NCBI GenBank assembly: GCA_000827205.1
Contig: KN832554.1
Span: 3,431,815 to 3,495,814 of the forward strand
Source of the DNA: Plicaturopsis crispa FD-325 SS-3
Lineage: Eukaryota; Basidiomycota; Agaricomycetes; Amylocorticiales; Amylocorticiaceae
Length of the DNA: 64,000 nt
Direction of reading: 5' to 3'
Shown: positions 21,948 through 33,533 of the stretch, piece after piece
How positions within the stretch are numbered: position 1 is the first letter of the stretch
Layout: each line of letters opens with the position of its first letter
The notes under the pieces: generated by a model
Databases searched by the model: none
Seen by the model: the letters and a program-made list of their open reading frames with translations, nothing else
Told to the model about the DNA's origin: nothing
Translations under genes and position numbers: made by a program

Positions 21948-23268
21948 TAGTTGATAGGGCTCGGTCAATGCGTGTTCGTTAGTTTCGTGTAGCGTTAGAC
22001 GGACGGTGTACGGTAGCAGCAAGTAGATGAGAGAGAGCTGTGGGTGCTGGAGGTATTTTAGACAGTGGCTTGGACTCCGACGAGGAGACGAAAGTTCGAG
22101 AAAGTTCGCGTTCTTCGACAGAAATTTCCGAGGACCGATCTCGACTTGCTCGACGCCGACTTTTGTCTTTTTCATTTTCCACTTCATTTTGACTTCATTT
22201 TCGTCGACGTCCTCCATGTCTGTTGCTCGTTGTGTTGCCCCTAGTGCATCTCTCTAGAAAATCACAAGCTCTTACAAGTGCAAATGCAGTGCTGTATAAC
22301 GGTATAGAGCCTTGAACGAGCTGAACTTGTCGACACTCAAGACCTTTCCCGACCCTCCGCTCTGAATCCACTGTCCTCGCACAGCCCTCGGCAGCATGCC
22401 TCAGCCTGACTCCTGCTTCGCGTCGGGCAACGCCACTGTCGATGCCCCGACCAATCTTGCACTTTTTCGTACGATTCTCACCGCTTCGTAGGACTCGCCA
22501 TCGCGATTTAGTGCCGCCGGGTGCGATCTTTTGACTCAACCTCCATCGGTGCGCCACTAAGTGTGTGCCGTGCCCGCGTCGTGCCTCCTTATGTACCCTG
22601 TCCTCGTCGTTCGGCGCGCTCTGCTCTGCTCCCAGCTGCTCTTTCCCCGTGCTGATACCGGGGAGACCGGGCTTCTATCTGCGGCGTACGTAAGTGGCCC
22701 ACGGTCTGATGGCGTTATTTTCCATGGTCCTCGGAGAAACCAAATGCCTTGTTGATGAAAATGGGTATAGCGTGGCTGCCCCTCAATCGACACGGCAACG
22801 ACCTCGACGATGGAGACCTTGTATTTGCAGGCAGGTTTGGGGCAGACAAAGAGTCATGCAGAAGATTGCGGATATGGTCCAGGGAAGATATACCTACGAC
22901 GGATCGAAAAGGATCGCCGGCTATGTACTTACAGGGAATTAATAGTTTGATAGAAAGAAGTGCGCTGTCGTTGTTAAAATCTGTGCCCATCACCCAATGG
23001 GTTTTGCTTTTCCTTTCACCTCCGACTCGTCGCTCGTGTCCTGTTGCGCATCGTCCTCGACAAGTGCACCGTCCCCGACAAGTGTACACCATCCCCCGAC
23101 GCTCGCAGTGTCGACTTGCTTAGATTGCGAAACTGGGTGCTGACGTATTCGGCAAGTTCGAGAAGGAAGGCCGTCGGGATCAAGTAAACAAGTTTGTGGC
23201 GCGAGCGTACATACTTTTGCAGAGGACGCCTTGACTCGACGTCGTTTGAAGGACTACACTACTGCGAA
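21948..23268. other. Divergent promoter region, no gene seen
   Basis: About 1.3 kb between the Sti1 start (minus) and the Zn2Cys6 start (plus). It contains GAAAGTTCGAGAAAGTTCGCG-type sequence at about 22091-22110, with GTTCGAGAAAGTTC resembling a heat-shock element of GAA/TTC blocks, about 150 bases upstream of Sti1. Sti1 is heat-induced in yeast, so the element is plausible but unproven. Confidence 0.45.
22090..22112. promoter_or_regulatory. Possible heat-shock element upstream of Sti1
   Basis: GAAAGTTCGAGAAAGTTCGC contains TTC and GAA blocks at near-5-base spacing, the pattern bound by heat-shock factor. It lies about 145-165 bases upstream of the Sti1 ATG. Sequence pattern only. Confidence 0.4.
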
Positions 23269-26166
23269 ATGGAGCGCGAAGCGTCGTCGTCGACACCGTC
23301 TCGTGGAGCGGGAAAAGGGCGATCGAGGGGGTCTCCACCACCATCCAGTACCGATCATCCATCCGGAGAGTCGCGGCCACCTACTAAGCGCGCGCGCAAA
23401 GGTACTGAAGCATACGCTGCTGTCCGTCCTGTACCTTCCTTAACATTGCACCCCCAGCCGTGAATTGCGAGCCTTGCCGAGCATCAAAATTGAAATGCGA
23501 TAGGTATGTTAGCAAAGTTGCAGTGAAGATGGGCCTGCCGCTGACTGTAAATTGGGGATGTAACCAGGAGCCGACCGTGCTCCTCGTGTGTTTTGCGGGG
23601 TAAAAAACCAGAAACCGACATTGTAGGATTGCTTTATGCTGAGCGCGTTGTGTTTTTTATAGGCACGACGGCGCACTGCTATCAGGACGGCCGCGGACAC
23701 GAAGGGGGGACGTCCGTGCAAGTCCGCGGAGATCCCATTTCGCCGTGAGTGGCAGCGTTTCCTTTCTTTTTTCTCGGATGTTCTGAGACAAAACGTGTGT
23801 CAACATGACCCTGTCTTTTCCCCAGCTCTGGCTATGTCGACCCAGCACAAGAAATCGCGAGAATTAGACACTCCGTCAACCTCCTCGAGTCCCACCTGCT
23901 GGCATCCAGAAACCAATATCCGCCACCTGTCGCCCGTTCCTTTACGGCTGACCTGTCCAATCCTCTCCAACCGAAAGTAGAGGGCGAGGCTGATGGCTCG
24001 TCGAAGGAGGCAACTGCCCCGGGCATGCTCGGCGGCAAGAGCCGTGGCCTGTACGCCGGTCCTACAAGTGCTGCCACTCATCTGATCGTGAGTCTGTGTC
24101 GCTCTTGTGCTCTTCCCCACTCTCTGACCACTCGTTCACCATGAAGAGCGACTCCCGCGACTCTGAAGAGTCTGACCGCCAGCCCCAGGAGGATCCGTTC
24201 ATAACACACGACTACGACCGCGACCTCCTCGCACTCCTGCCAACACTTGAGACCATAGACGAGCTCATCACCTTCTACTTCGACTACTGCAACTGGATAT
24301 ATCGCCACGTCAACCAGAAATCGTTTACAGAAGCATGGTCCAGATACAAGGCTGGTCAGACGCCAGACCGCATCATACTGGCCACCTTCTGCGTCATCAT
24401 GGCCATCGCAGTCCACTATCTCCCCATCGACCATGCGCTCTTCGAAAGCTCGACGGACAACCACGAGGAGATGGGCGAGAAGTTTTATGATGTGATGCGT
24501 ACGGCGCTGCAAAGACATCAGGCAGAGAGCAGGGCATATACACTGGAGCTCGTCGAACTGCTGTTGGTTCGTTGCCATTTCCTGACCCTTTCCAAGAAGG
24601 ACAGCGAAGAGATATGGACGGTGCGCGGAGAGCTCATCACTATTGGTGTCGCCATGGGGTTGCATCGCGATCCCGGACGGTGGAAAATGCCCCTAGCTGT
24701 GGCCGAACGACGCAGATGGGCATGGTGGCACATTATCTTGCTGGAGCGGTGCGTCTGATTCTGTGTCACACGACATCGAATATCTTACTGAAATTCCGCT
24801 GTTACATCTTAGCTGGCAAGCCTTCATGTTCGGACGACCTATATCCATCGCATCAGATCATTTCGATACGGAGCTTCCTGCCTACTGCGACCCCGCGCTG
24901 GACCCTACTGGGCGCTTGTATCTACCCAACATCGCGCTCTTCCGCCTTGCATACATCCTAGGCGACATCATGACTGACGCCGTCTCTCTGCGGCCAGTGC
25001 CCTACGACAGCGTGCTTGCGAACGACCGCGCTCTCACGCAGTGGCTCGATGAGCTCCCGCGCGAGCTAGACCTCGACGACTACCGCGTCGCGCGCAGCCT
25101 TGCATCGCCCACTCCCTCGGTGCGTCGCCTGGGCGTGCAGAGTGTCATCATCCGTACGTCGTACTACCACATCCGCTTCACGCTGCACCGCCCGTACGCC
25201 AGCGCCATCGGCTCGCGCGCCACGGGCAAGTCCGCCACTCCGTCTGCGAGAATGGCACAGAGCATGGAGATTGCCGTGGCGGCCGCGGACACGCTGATCA
25301 CGCTTGTCGGGCAGGCGCAGCCGGACTTTTTCAACAACACCGCGCTGGCGGTGCCCGGGCACATGAACTGGGGCCCGTTCCACGTGTTCTCCGCGTCCAT
25401 GTTCTTCTCCTTCCAGCTCATCGCGAATCCGGACCAGCCCGGCGCCAGCCTCTTCCGCAAAAACATCCGCAAGGCGATCGCAACACTTGAGCAGTCGCAG
25501 GGCCTGCCGCTGGCGAACAAGGCGTGGAAGATCCTCAACGTGCTGTCGCCGCTGTACTCGCATGACTTTGCGCAGCAGAGTCAGCGCGACCGGGACAGGA
25601 AGAAGGCGAGCATCATGGCGGAGGTGAAGAGCCTCGCGTTCCCATACCACGACTCGCCGACGTCCCCGCGCGCGCCCAGCGACTCGCACAGCTCCCCAGC
25701 CAACTCTCACTCGCTTTCGCCCCCGGGGAGCGGCGTGCGCGCGCAAGAGCACTCGCCATCAATGATGCAGGCCGTCGAGGGGCAGGGCAGCGCGAACCTC
25801 CCGCCCATGTCCGCGCTGCGCTCGATGTCCGACCAGGACCTCCCCTCGCTCGCGCCGTACACGCACCCCCCGCCTGCGCCGCCGCCGCACATGATGCAGG
25901 CGCTCTCGAGCCCCTCGGGCGCGCACACGCAGCACCAGCAGTCGCCGTCGATGGTCGCCGGCCAGTCGTTTGGGGCGCAGCAGAACTACTCGGCGACGCA
26001 ACAGCAGCAGCAGATGTACGGCGGCGACCCGCGGTACCAGTCGTTCATGAATCCCGCAGAGGAGGGGCTGCTGTTTGGCGCGTCTGCCGGGATCGCGATG
26101 GGAGAGTGGCAGTGGTTCAGGGACTACAGTCAGCGTGGGGATTCTAGTCGTGGACACGGGCAGTGA
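23269..26166 (+). CDS. Zn2Cys6 transcription factor with fungal_trans domain
   Basis: Nuclear zinc-cluster regulator. The ATG at 23269 opens an acidic/basic N-terminus (PPTKRARK). The zinc cluster is spread over four exons: AVNCEPCRASKLKCD, then RSRPCSSCVLRG from a short exon at about 23565-23600, then TTAHCYQDGRG. The six cysteines follow the C-x2-C-x6-C-x5-C-x2-C-x8-C pattern. A short coiled segment (IARIRHSVNLLESHLL) follows. The middle homology domain runs DELITFYFDYCNWIYRHVNQ, VRGELITIGVAMGLHRDPGR, RRRWAWWHIILLERWQAFMF and IRTSYYHIRFTLHRPYAS. The Pro/Gln/Ser-rich tail has QQQQQMYGG. About 780 residues. Target genes cannot be inferred from neighbours. The splice donor after GRP (GTGCAAG) is weak and the least certain border. 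Confidence 0.9.
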
Positions 26167-26435
26167 ACGCGTCGACTCGGCGCGTGGACGTCTTGTTGGT
26201 CGACATTTGAAGTTATTGTAGGTATCCTTTTTTTCTGCTCTCTTTTTTCGTTGTTTTTTCCCGCACATATGTCAAACACCGCTGTCATCTCTATGCTATC
26301 ATCAATGTGTTGTCAGAGAATATCATATTATCTATCGTCTTGGATCCCAGAGCGAAATTACACGCAGCAAAGCACCGGTGATAAAAATACAGCAAGGTGT
26401 GGGTACTAGTAACGGTGTGTGTCTGAACCAATTGA

Positions 26436-29400
26436 TCAGTGCGAGAACTGACTTAGTTTTTGCATCCTCTTGACGCGGTTTGCGAGAGTTGTCTGCAGCT
26501 CCTGCCGCAGTGCTTGACTACGGGGCGACAAGTCGCTCTGTGATGCAGCTGCAACGAGCACTTGGTCAATCAGGGTGTATGGAAGCCACGTAGCGGATGC
26601 GTTCTTCGGAGGCTCCCGTGCTAGGCGGGCATCCGACTATTGATTTGCATGGCGTCAGTTTGAAGGAGGACGACTTTGCTATGGGAGACACACCTCTCGG
26701 ATAAGAGACACAACATGCTCCAAGGCGTTTTCTAGCACCTCGTAGCGCAGGCTGATGCGCACGAGGTACTCGTGGTGGTGTTTCTGTGGGGTGTCAATCA
26801 GCATTGCATCGCAATATACATGTGCAGAGCGCCTGACCTCCAGTATATGTATCAACCATGGCGGAGGCGGAGAGGAACGATCAAAGCCCAATATTGTTTC
26901 CAGAGTTATCTTGCTATATTTAAAGTCTGTAGCGACATTGTCGTGTCGCTCCAAGGACTGTCGCAGGTAACGCCAGCCCCGATCAGCAGGGGTGCCGGGC
27001 CAGGATGATACGTTATCAGTGAGAAGCCAATCGGAGGTATCCTGCTGGCTGAGATACGACATCGTCAGGAGATGAAACTCAGCGTGAACAACTGTCTAAG
27101 AGGCCTACATGACGGCATCGGGGTTGCGTGAGAGGCGCAAGCATTGGCCGGTAAGATGCGCAAATAAATCGGTCATGTCTACCTGCAAGCTGCGAGCTGT
27201 TGCAATAGCAGTGTTGAAACGGTTCGCCTGTGCCATCCGCAGCACGATCGAGGACGGCGAAAGCTGGAACTCTGTATGAAAGGTAAGGAGGTCAGGACAG
27301 GGAATACAAGCATGATGTCTGACTCAGGACCGACCTCCAGCAGACAACGTGAGAGGATCTTTCTGGACCAAATCTAGCCGCGCCGCCAAGAGTGCATAGT
27401 CGAATTGCATGTCTGCAAGTTCGACAATCTCTGCGTCGTATTTCCCAGGAGCGAATTTGTTCTCAGGTATGTGTTTTGACAACTTTCGTCTTTTGCGAGG
27501 CTGAGTTTCGATCAGCGTATGATGGTGAAGGAGTCGGTCACAAACGTGCGTACCTCGTGGCCGTCATCTGCAGAAGTAGGCATGACAATCCAGGCGTTCT
27601 TCCGCTCGAGCAGCGATATAGCGTTCATGGCAATCATATACGACTCGAGTTGCTCCTCTGCCAATTCCAAGAATGTCCTCGGATCTCCGACCAGACGGTG
27701 CAATTTCCGGGCCCGTTGATACATCGTTAGCGCAGCTTTTCGTCTTCCGTTAATAACCGAGAAATGGAGTGAGGAAGAGAAAGGAACCGACCATTGCGGT
27801 AGTCTCCGCGGAGAACATACCAAGTGTAAAGGATCTTCGAGTAAAAGGGCCGGATGCGCGGGTCAACATTGCGCACTTTGAATGCGAGGGCGTCTTCAAC
27901 TTCGTCTGCGAAGCTTGCAAAGTTGTATGTCATGAGCTTCTCGACGGCGTTCTCCTCGCACATGCGGTACACCAAATGGTTTACGCATTCGCGTTTCCTA
28001 TATGAGATGTTATTGGCCCGGGTCAGTACCGACAAACTGAGAGACGATGAGTAATGCTTACAGTTTGTCCGACGGGGTAGTGATCAAAGTAGCGTAGGCA
28101 TCATCAAACAGTCCTAAATTGGTGTAGCCGTTTATGATGTTGAACCGCAATGCATACTCGTCTGTGCCTGGAGGGGCGACCGACAACGCCATTTGCGAGA
28201 ACCGGACGTCGTTAAACGCGAGTCCGGCAGATTTGAATAACGTTGCAGCGTGTATGTAGAAATTGTAGTCAGAGTCAAATAACTGAGCGCCGGGAAGGAC
28301 AGCAGCGAGCGCTTCTTGATCATCGGCGGTCATACTGTTTTCAGTCGCTAAGTCGAAACGCATGAGTTAAGTGGATACAAATAGAGGTAGGCAGTACTCA
28401 CCGAAGACGCCAGCAAGTTTGTCCATCAGATGGGCCGCATCGTCTGCACGTCCTACATTCAACCACAAACGCGCCATAACGTAGCTGACACCGGCAGTAC
28501 GTGGCAGCCAAGCAAGAAGCTCTCGTGTTACCTGGTGATAACCAAGCAATCGCAGTTGCTCACAGAACAGCACCTCTGACTTGGTCACCAACGCAGGTGA
28601 CGTCGATTGGAGCAATCCTGTCGTGTCGAGGAAATAGTGGGCAGCACTGGGGAGCGCCTCGCTGTCTCCAGGCTGTGCAAGCAGCCCGTAAATAAGAGAG
28701 TGCGCAGGAGACGAGCGTGATCTTGTTTGCGAGACCTGCATGTCGCGCATGTATGCCACAACATCGTCCGCAGCGTCGTTGGATGTACCCACGGCAGCAG
28801 GGACATCTGCAGCCGGCTGCCGTGCTACGTAGCGAAGCATGGCGATTCCACGGAAGACTGAGAATACTTCCGCCAGCAAAGACGGGTCCCAGAGTTGTAA
28901 GTCGTCGGCAACGAAGAAGAGGAAAGTCATGAGGGAGAGACAGAGCTCATACCGCGCGTTGATCGAGGTCGAGACATAATTCGCAGTGAGGGCTCTTGTC
29001 CAGTGCGAACTGTTCGGCGGAAGGAGTAACTCGATTTCGTCTTCTTCCCGTTTTACTTCTGGAACGACGTTGGCGACGATGTCGAGGATGATACGGGTGG
29101 CTGGGTCGAGTTCGTCTATACTCGCTAGGCGCCCGCCTATCCAGCTTTCTAAACCCTCCTCCAGTCCTTCCCGAAAGTGTGAGCGTTGCGCCTGGTCCTG
29201 CACAATGTCCGCAAAGGAAAAGGCAATCTCCTGATGCATAATATCGACCAGGCGGTTTTCGATGTTAAGCACAAGCGGGTTGCCCAGCTTCGTGTGCAAA
29301 GTCCACACAATGTCAAGCAGTGTAAATGGAGGATCTAACGCAGTTCCGGCCGCCAGTAGTCGATGAAGCCGGAGTGGTAAATCCTCTATTTCCAGTGATC

Positions 29401-31081
29401 CTACTCGTTCTCGCTCCACGACAAGTATCTTGCCTTTGGGATCGAACTCATCGACACCCAGGGCTAAAGGCCATCTCGCGCTCCGTTCGACCTCCCGACA
29501 CCGGGCAATGAAGCCTTCCCAGTCCCTTTTCAGCGCATTCCAGTAGTTGGAATGCTGAGGCACCCCGGTGTGCGGATCGCGCACGAGATTGACGGTGCAG
29601 CCCACCACTGCGGCTATGTTTTCGCCCAACGTAGTGTAGGGAGTCGTTAGTTGAGGAGGGGGCGGGCCGGGCAGCGATAGGCAGGCCTGTGTGTACTGAT
29701 CAATGGCCGTGCGGAGCGTCAACGAGGAGAACGTCCCGGGCCTCATGATGGCTTCGAGGAATTTATCGGTCAACGAGCCAGGCGAAAGCAGGAGCTCGTC
29801 GAGATACGCCGGGGTTAGTTCCGACTCCTGTGCATAAGTCGCCGTCCTCCACGCTTCGTGGCCAGATTCGCGGCCTACCAAGTCGTTCGGGTCAAACACC
29901 GTGTATTCCACAGCAGATTGGCCTTGCCTGTCCCATAGGGTGTAGAGGGTAGTACCGTGCACCATGAAGTCTTGCAGGTGGCAATGTGCACTCGTCCGAG
30001 AACATTCTATCATTCCCAGTTCCTCGAGTTGGTCGTTCATTGTGCTGAACAACTGGAAGAAACCGCCAGAGGATGACGATGAAGCAGGAACAAATGCGAG
30101 GACGAAGGGGTGTTCGCCTTCGGACTCCATAGAGAATATCCGCAATAATAGTTGATGTTCCGCATCGAGTAGAGTCTGAGGTTTGGGGGCGTTCGTGGAT
30201 GTGCTGGGAACGGGAGTCGATGCGCGGCCGGAAAACGTCGAGGACAACTGCTTTGCGGCAATGCAGCCACTTCTAGCTGTCCAAAGCCGAAGCATGCGAT
30301 CTCTCGACAGTGTCCATACGTGACCGATATCTGTGGGTTGAGGGTGGGTGGCCATCGAGATGATTTCGGTACCGTCTGACGGCCCCGAATGCAAGAAGGC
30401 CGTTAACGACGTCAAGAAAGACGTGTGCTGGAATGGAAATTCTGACCATTGGTCTGCGAGAAGTAGAAAAGGCTCTAAGTCGCGAGTATATGGACGCGAA
30501 GATGCGCTCTTACCATTGTGGCTATCGTCCCCCAAAGATTCGGTTTCCAAACGCAGTAAAGATCCATTGGGCAGGCCTATGATTACGCAGTGCGTTCCCT
30601 GTATTTGAACGAGGCCACTGACTTCCTCTGGTATGCCTTTGATGAGGTATTCACGACACCAGTTGCTACCGACGTGGTCCTGCCCAAACTGGCCACCCGA
30701 CCCCAGTGGCAGCACCAAACGATACAGTGAGCCGGCGCGTGTCACCGCAAGCACATGCAGCTCGTTTGTGTTCCATAGGAAGATTGCGGGATATGAGAGC
30801 AAAGCCGACGGGAAGACAAAGCGGATTGGCGCGGTCTCGGTCGACGAGAGAGAAACTAGTTCGAGGATGAGACCTCCGTGAATGACGCGTAGCAGAATGG
30901 TCCCCGTTATCTGAGTGTTAAGCACAGACGAGTAAATGGCATGTTCAGCTGGCGGATCAGATTGTTTTGGAGGTGGTGCGAGAGGTGTATTGCGACGCGA
31001 CGTCTGGATCGGTATGGACGCTATTTGTGACGAGGGAAAGAGGGACGAAAGCTGTGACGCGACCAGGAGACCTTCATCCAT
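26436..31081 (-). CDS. NUP120: Nucleoporin Nup120/Nup160
   Basis: Scaffold nucleoporin of the Y (Nup84/Nup107) complex of the nuclear pore. A large first exon (31081 to about 28391) encodes a beta-propeller half with GHVWTLSRDRMLRLWTARSG, the region best conserved in Nup160. The alpha-helical half follows through several short exons: ATENSMTADDQEALAAVLPG, YALRFNIINGYTNLGLFDDA, VNHLVYRMCEENAVEKLMTY, ILYTWYVLRGDYRN, AALTMYQRARKLHRLVGD, MQFDYALLAARLDLVQKDPL and finally WLPYTLIDQVLVAAA, ending KRMQKLSQFSH. About 1,300 residues, normal for the family. The 3' end converges on the Zn2Cys6 gene across only about 270 bases. Borders of the last four introns are approximate. Confidence 0.88.
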
Positions 31082-33533
31082 CGTAAGGCCTGCAAATCAA
31101 CGTTCAATGAAGATAGATAGTCTTGAAATAACATAGCAGGACTCACGTCAACTTTTGAAGAGACAGTTCAATAAACTTGTTCGAGGACGCGGACGCGCCA
31201 CAATTCGACAAAAAGTCACAATTTTTACTATACTTACTGTTTAGTTTATCTTTTTGGTGAGGATTCTGTGCGAAACTCACGCGATTAGATCCAAACTTGG
31301 ACTGATTTAGGATCACGATCTCCGCAAGTTTCATCGTGACAACATACAGAACGCTTGGTACTCTGCTTGCCACTCTATACCGGCTGCCTGTCGCAGACTG
31401 CTTACGGGCAATCTACAATCTTTATGACCGCTCCCATCTTTACTTAACCTGCTCAAAAGTTGTAGCCTGACTACCATAAACCACTGGCACTCGTAACCCC
31501 CGGAACCACTGAGCGAAGCCAGTCGCAGGCGGTCAAGGCGACAACTAGCCTGCGTGTGTGTGTGGTCAATGAACTGAACCCGCATTAGTATATGTTGCTC
31601 CATGGATGTGCGACATGTCGACGATCGTTTTCCATGATGCAGCTGCGATTCTGAAGTTTTGGAGGCGCGTAAATCACGAACAATTGGGCCATACACAACT
31701 GCATGTGCACCCTTGCCATGTCCCACTTGAGTTTACAGTCTTTTTGGTAAGCTTGCTTGTTGCAGTCCCTGATGGAGCTTTGATAATCCCTGTAGGCAGG
31801 AAACAGAATCGGGCCATCTGGCGTTGTGCCCGAGCCTTGAACCCCAACCACATATCCCGTATCCTCCCCCCGTCCTTAAGGCGCCATACGAAAACGCGTT
31901 CCCGCATAAATCCACGTTTGGAAGAGCAATGGGCTCAGAGCAAATAGTGGTGGCCCCGTCGTGCCCAGTGAAAGTGCGTAAGCTTGTCGTTCTACCTCAC
32001 GGCAGCGCCTCGTTTTGTGCGTCGCGGAGCAGCGGGTGTGCGCTTCCGGAAATGGAAGCGTAGTAAAAGTGTGGACGTTCCTCGATATTCTGGGGCGTAT
32101 GACCTAGTCGACGAACAACTTTGCCTGTGAATGCATTTACGGACAGTCTCGCTGGATGGTGAGCCATTTCTCTGCAGTCGTCGCCGGTTTACTATTGATC
32201 TGGCAATTAGTACGAGACTCTGTAAAGCACCGCGTCGCATGACATCTGTGCGAAGTGCTGTTCGAGGTTACCGCTCTTACAAAGTGCAACGCCTTTTAGT
32301 GTCACCTTGTAGGCTCTTAGCCTCCCAGAGTCCTCTCGGGCCCTTCCAAAAACCCTGTCGTGCTCAATCTTTTCGCCGAAGGCGAACTCCGTGCACTGAC
32401 AGGCATTGTACCGCCTCGTCGCCGACGTTCAATGCAGTGACCGTGCTTCCTGTGATGTCAAACGTGTCTCTGCATGCCCGTTCCCTCCGGCACGTAGTTC
32501 GTACTGATCCATATCCCTCTTACAACGTTACATGGGGACCAACAAGTACGAGGACGCCCAAAGTGAATCGTCCCTGACTCGCATGATTAGATCTAGAACT
32601 TCACGGCACAGCATTCTTGATCGCAAATCACATACTCGACGCTTTCCTCGACGCCGCGGACCCTGCTCACCACGAATTCATCGCCACCTCCTACACTTGC
32701 TCTGTGCCTGCTCCGCTGCGATCATCTGAATCTCAATTTTTGTTCTACACGACCTACTTAAGCCTTCTTGCAGGTGTCCTCGCTGTATCTCGCTGCCATT
32801 GCCAGGCCTTGGCAGTAGTTTTGATCAGCAATTCAAGACACATGATAATGATATGATCAGCGAGTGCATCTGTCATTGCTGTCGATGTGTAGTAAGGTGC
32901 GTAACTTGTCTGACGACGATATTCCAAGGCAGACTCAAACCGATGTGTGGCAACTGGCAAGGTCACATTCTACGTCTCATCTGTGATGAAGCAAAAGACT
33001 GACACCCGATTCCGATAGTGAAAGGCTTTTTCCCGCACCTCTACGTGCTTTTCTGCAGCCTGGGCCCTGGGCCCTGCGACTCGTGAGCATCTTCGCGAGC
33101 GTTGCACTGTGCAGCAATCATTCCAGTCTCCACCGCCACGGTATACACGGCATACGCGTCATCGTGATCCATCATTAGACACATGAAAGATGATCTGGAA
33201 GCCGTCCTATCGGTTGTCTAGATTATGATTGATTATACCATGGGCAGCCACTCTATTCAGTAGCACACCGCTTTATCCGGATCGCGGACCAGTGAACACT
33301 ATAAAAGACAACATATCTCAGGCATGTTTCTCTAACCTCCCATCGTCAAGTTTTTGGGTGTTCACTTTCGCTTTCTTTTATAGGACAGGTACCGGTTGGT
33401 GAGTCGCCCGTGTACTTTGTCCGTGCAATGTATGCAAGTACTTACGACAATTCATGCAGCCTTCCTCAGTTTACATTCATTCAACACAATCACAACATCC
33501 ACGAACCCACTTCCAATCTTTCTAACGATAACC
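31082..33533. other. 2.4 kb intergenic desert
   Basis: No recognisable gene on either strand. Frames up to about 150 codons exist but show no known motif and no plausible gene structure. The right end holds the promoter and 5' leader of the secreted repeat precursor. Confidence 0.5.
33300..33306 (+). promoter_or_regulatory. TATA box of the repeat-precursor gene
   Basis: TATAAAA about 230 bases upstream of the ATG at 33534, followed by a C/T-rich start-site region. A GT...CATGCAG intron in the leader (about 33380-33460) would explain the distance. Confidence 0.55.

Noticed and set aside
32131-32577. Plus-strand frame of 148 codons in the 31-33.5 kb gap
   Set aside because: No recognisable motif, no promoter or intron pattern, and amino acid content as expected from random GC-moderate sequence.
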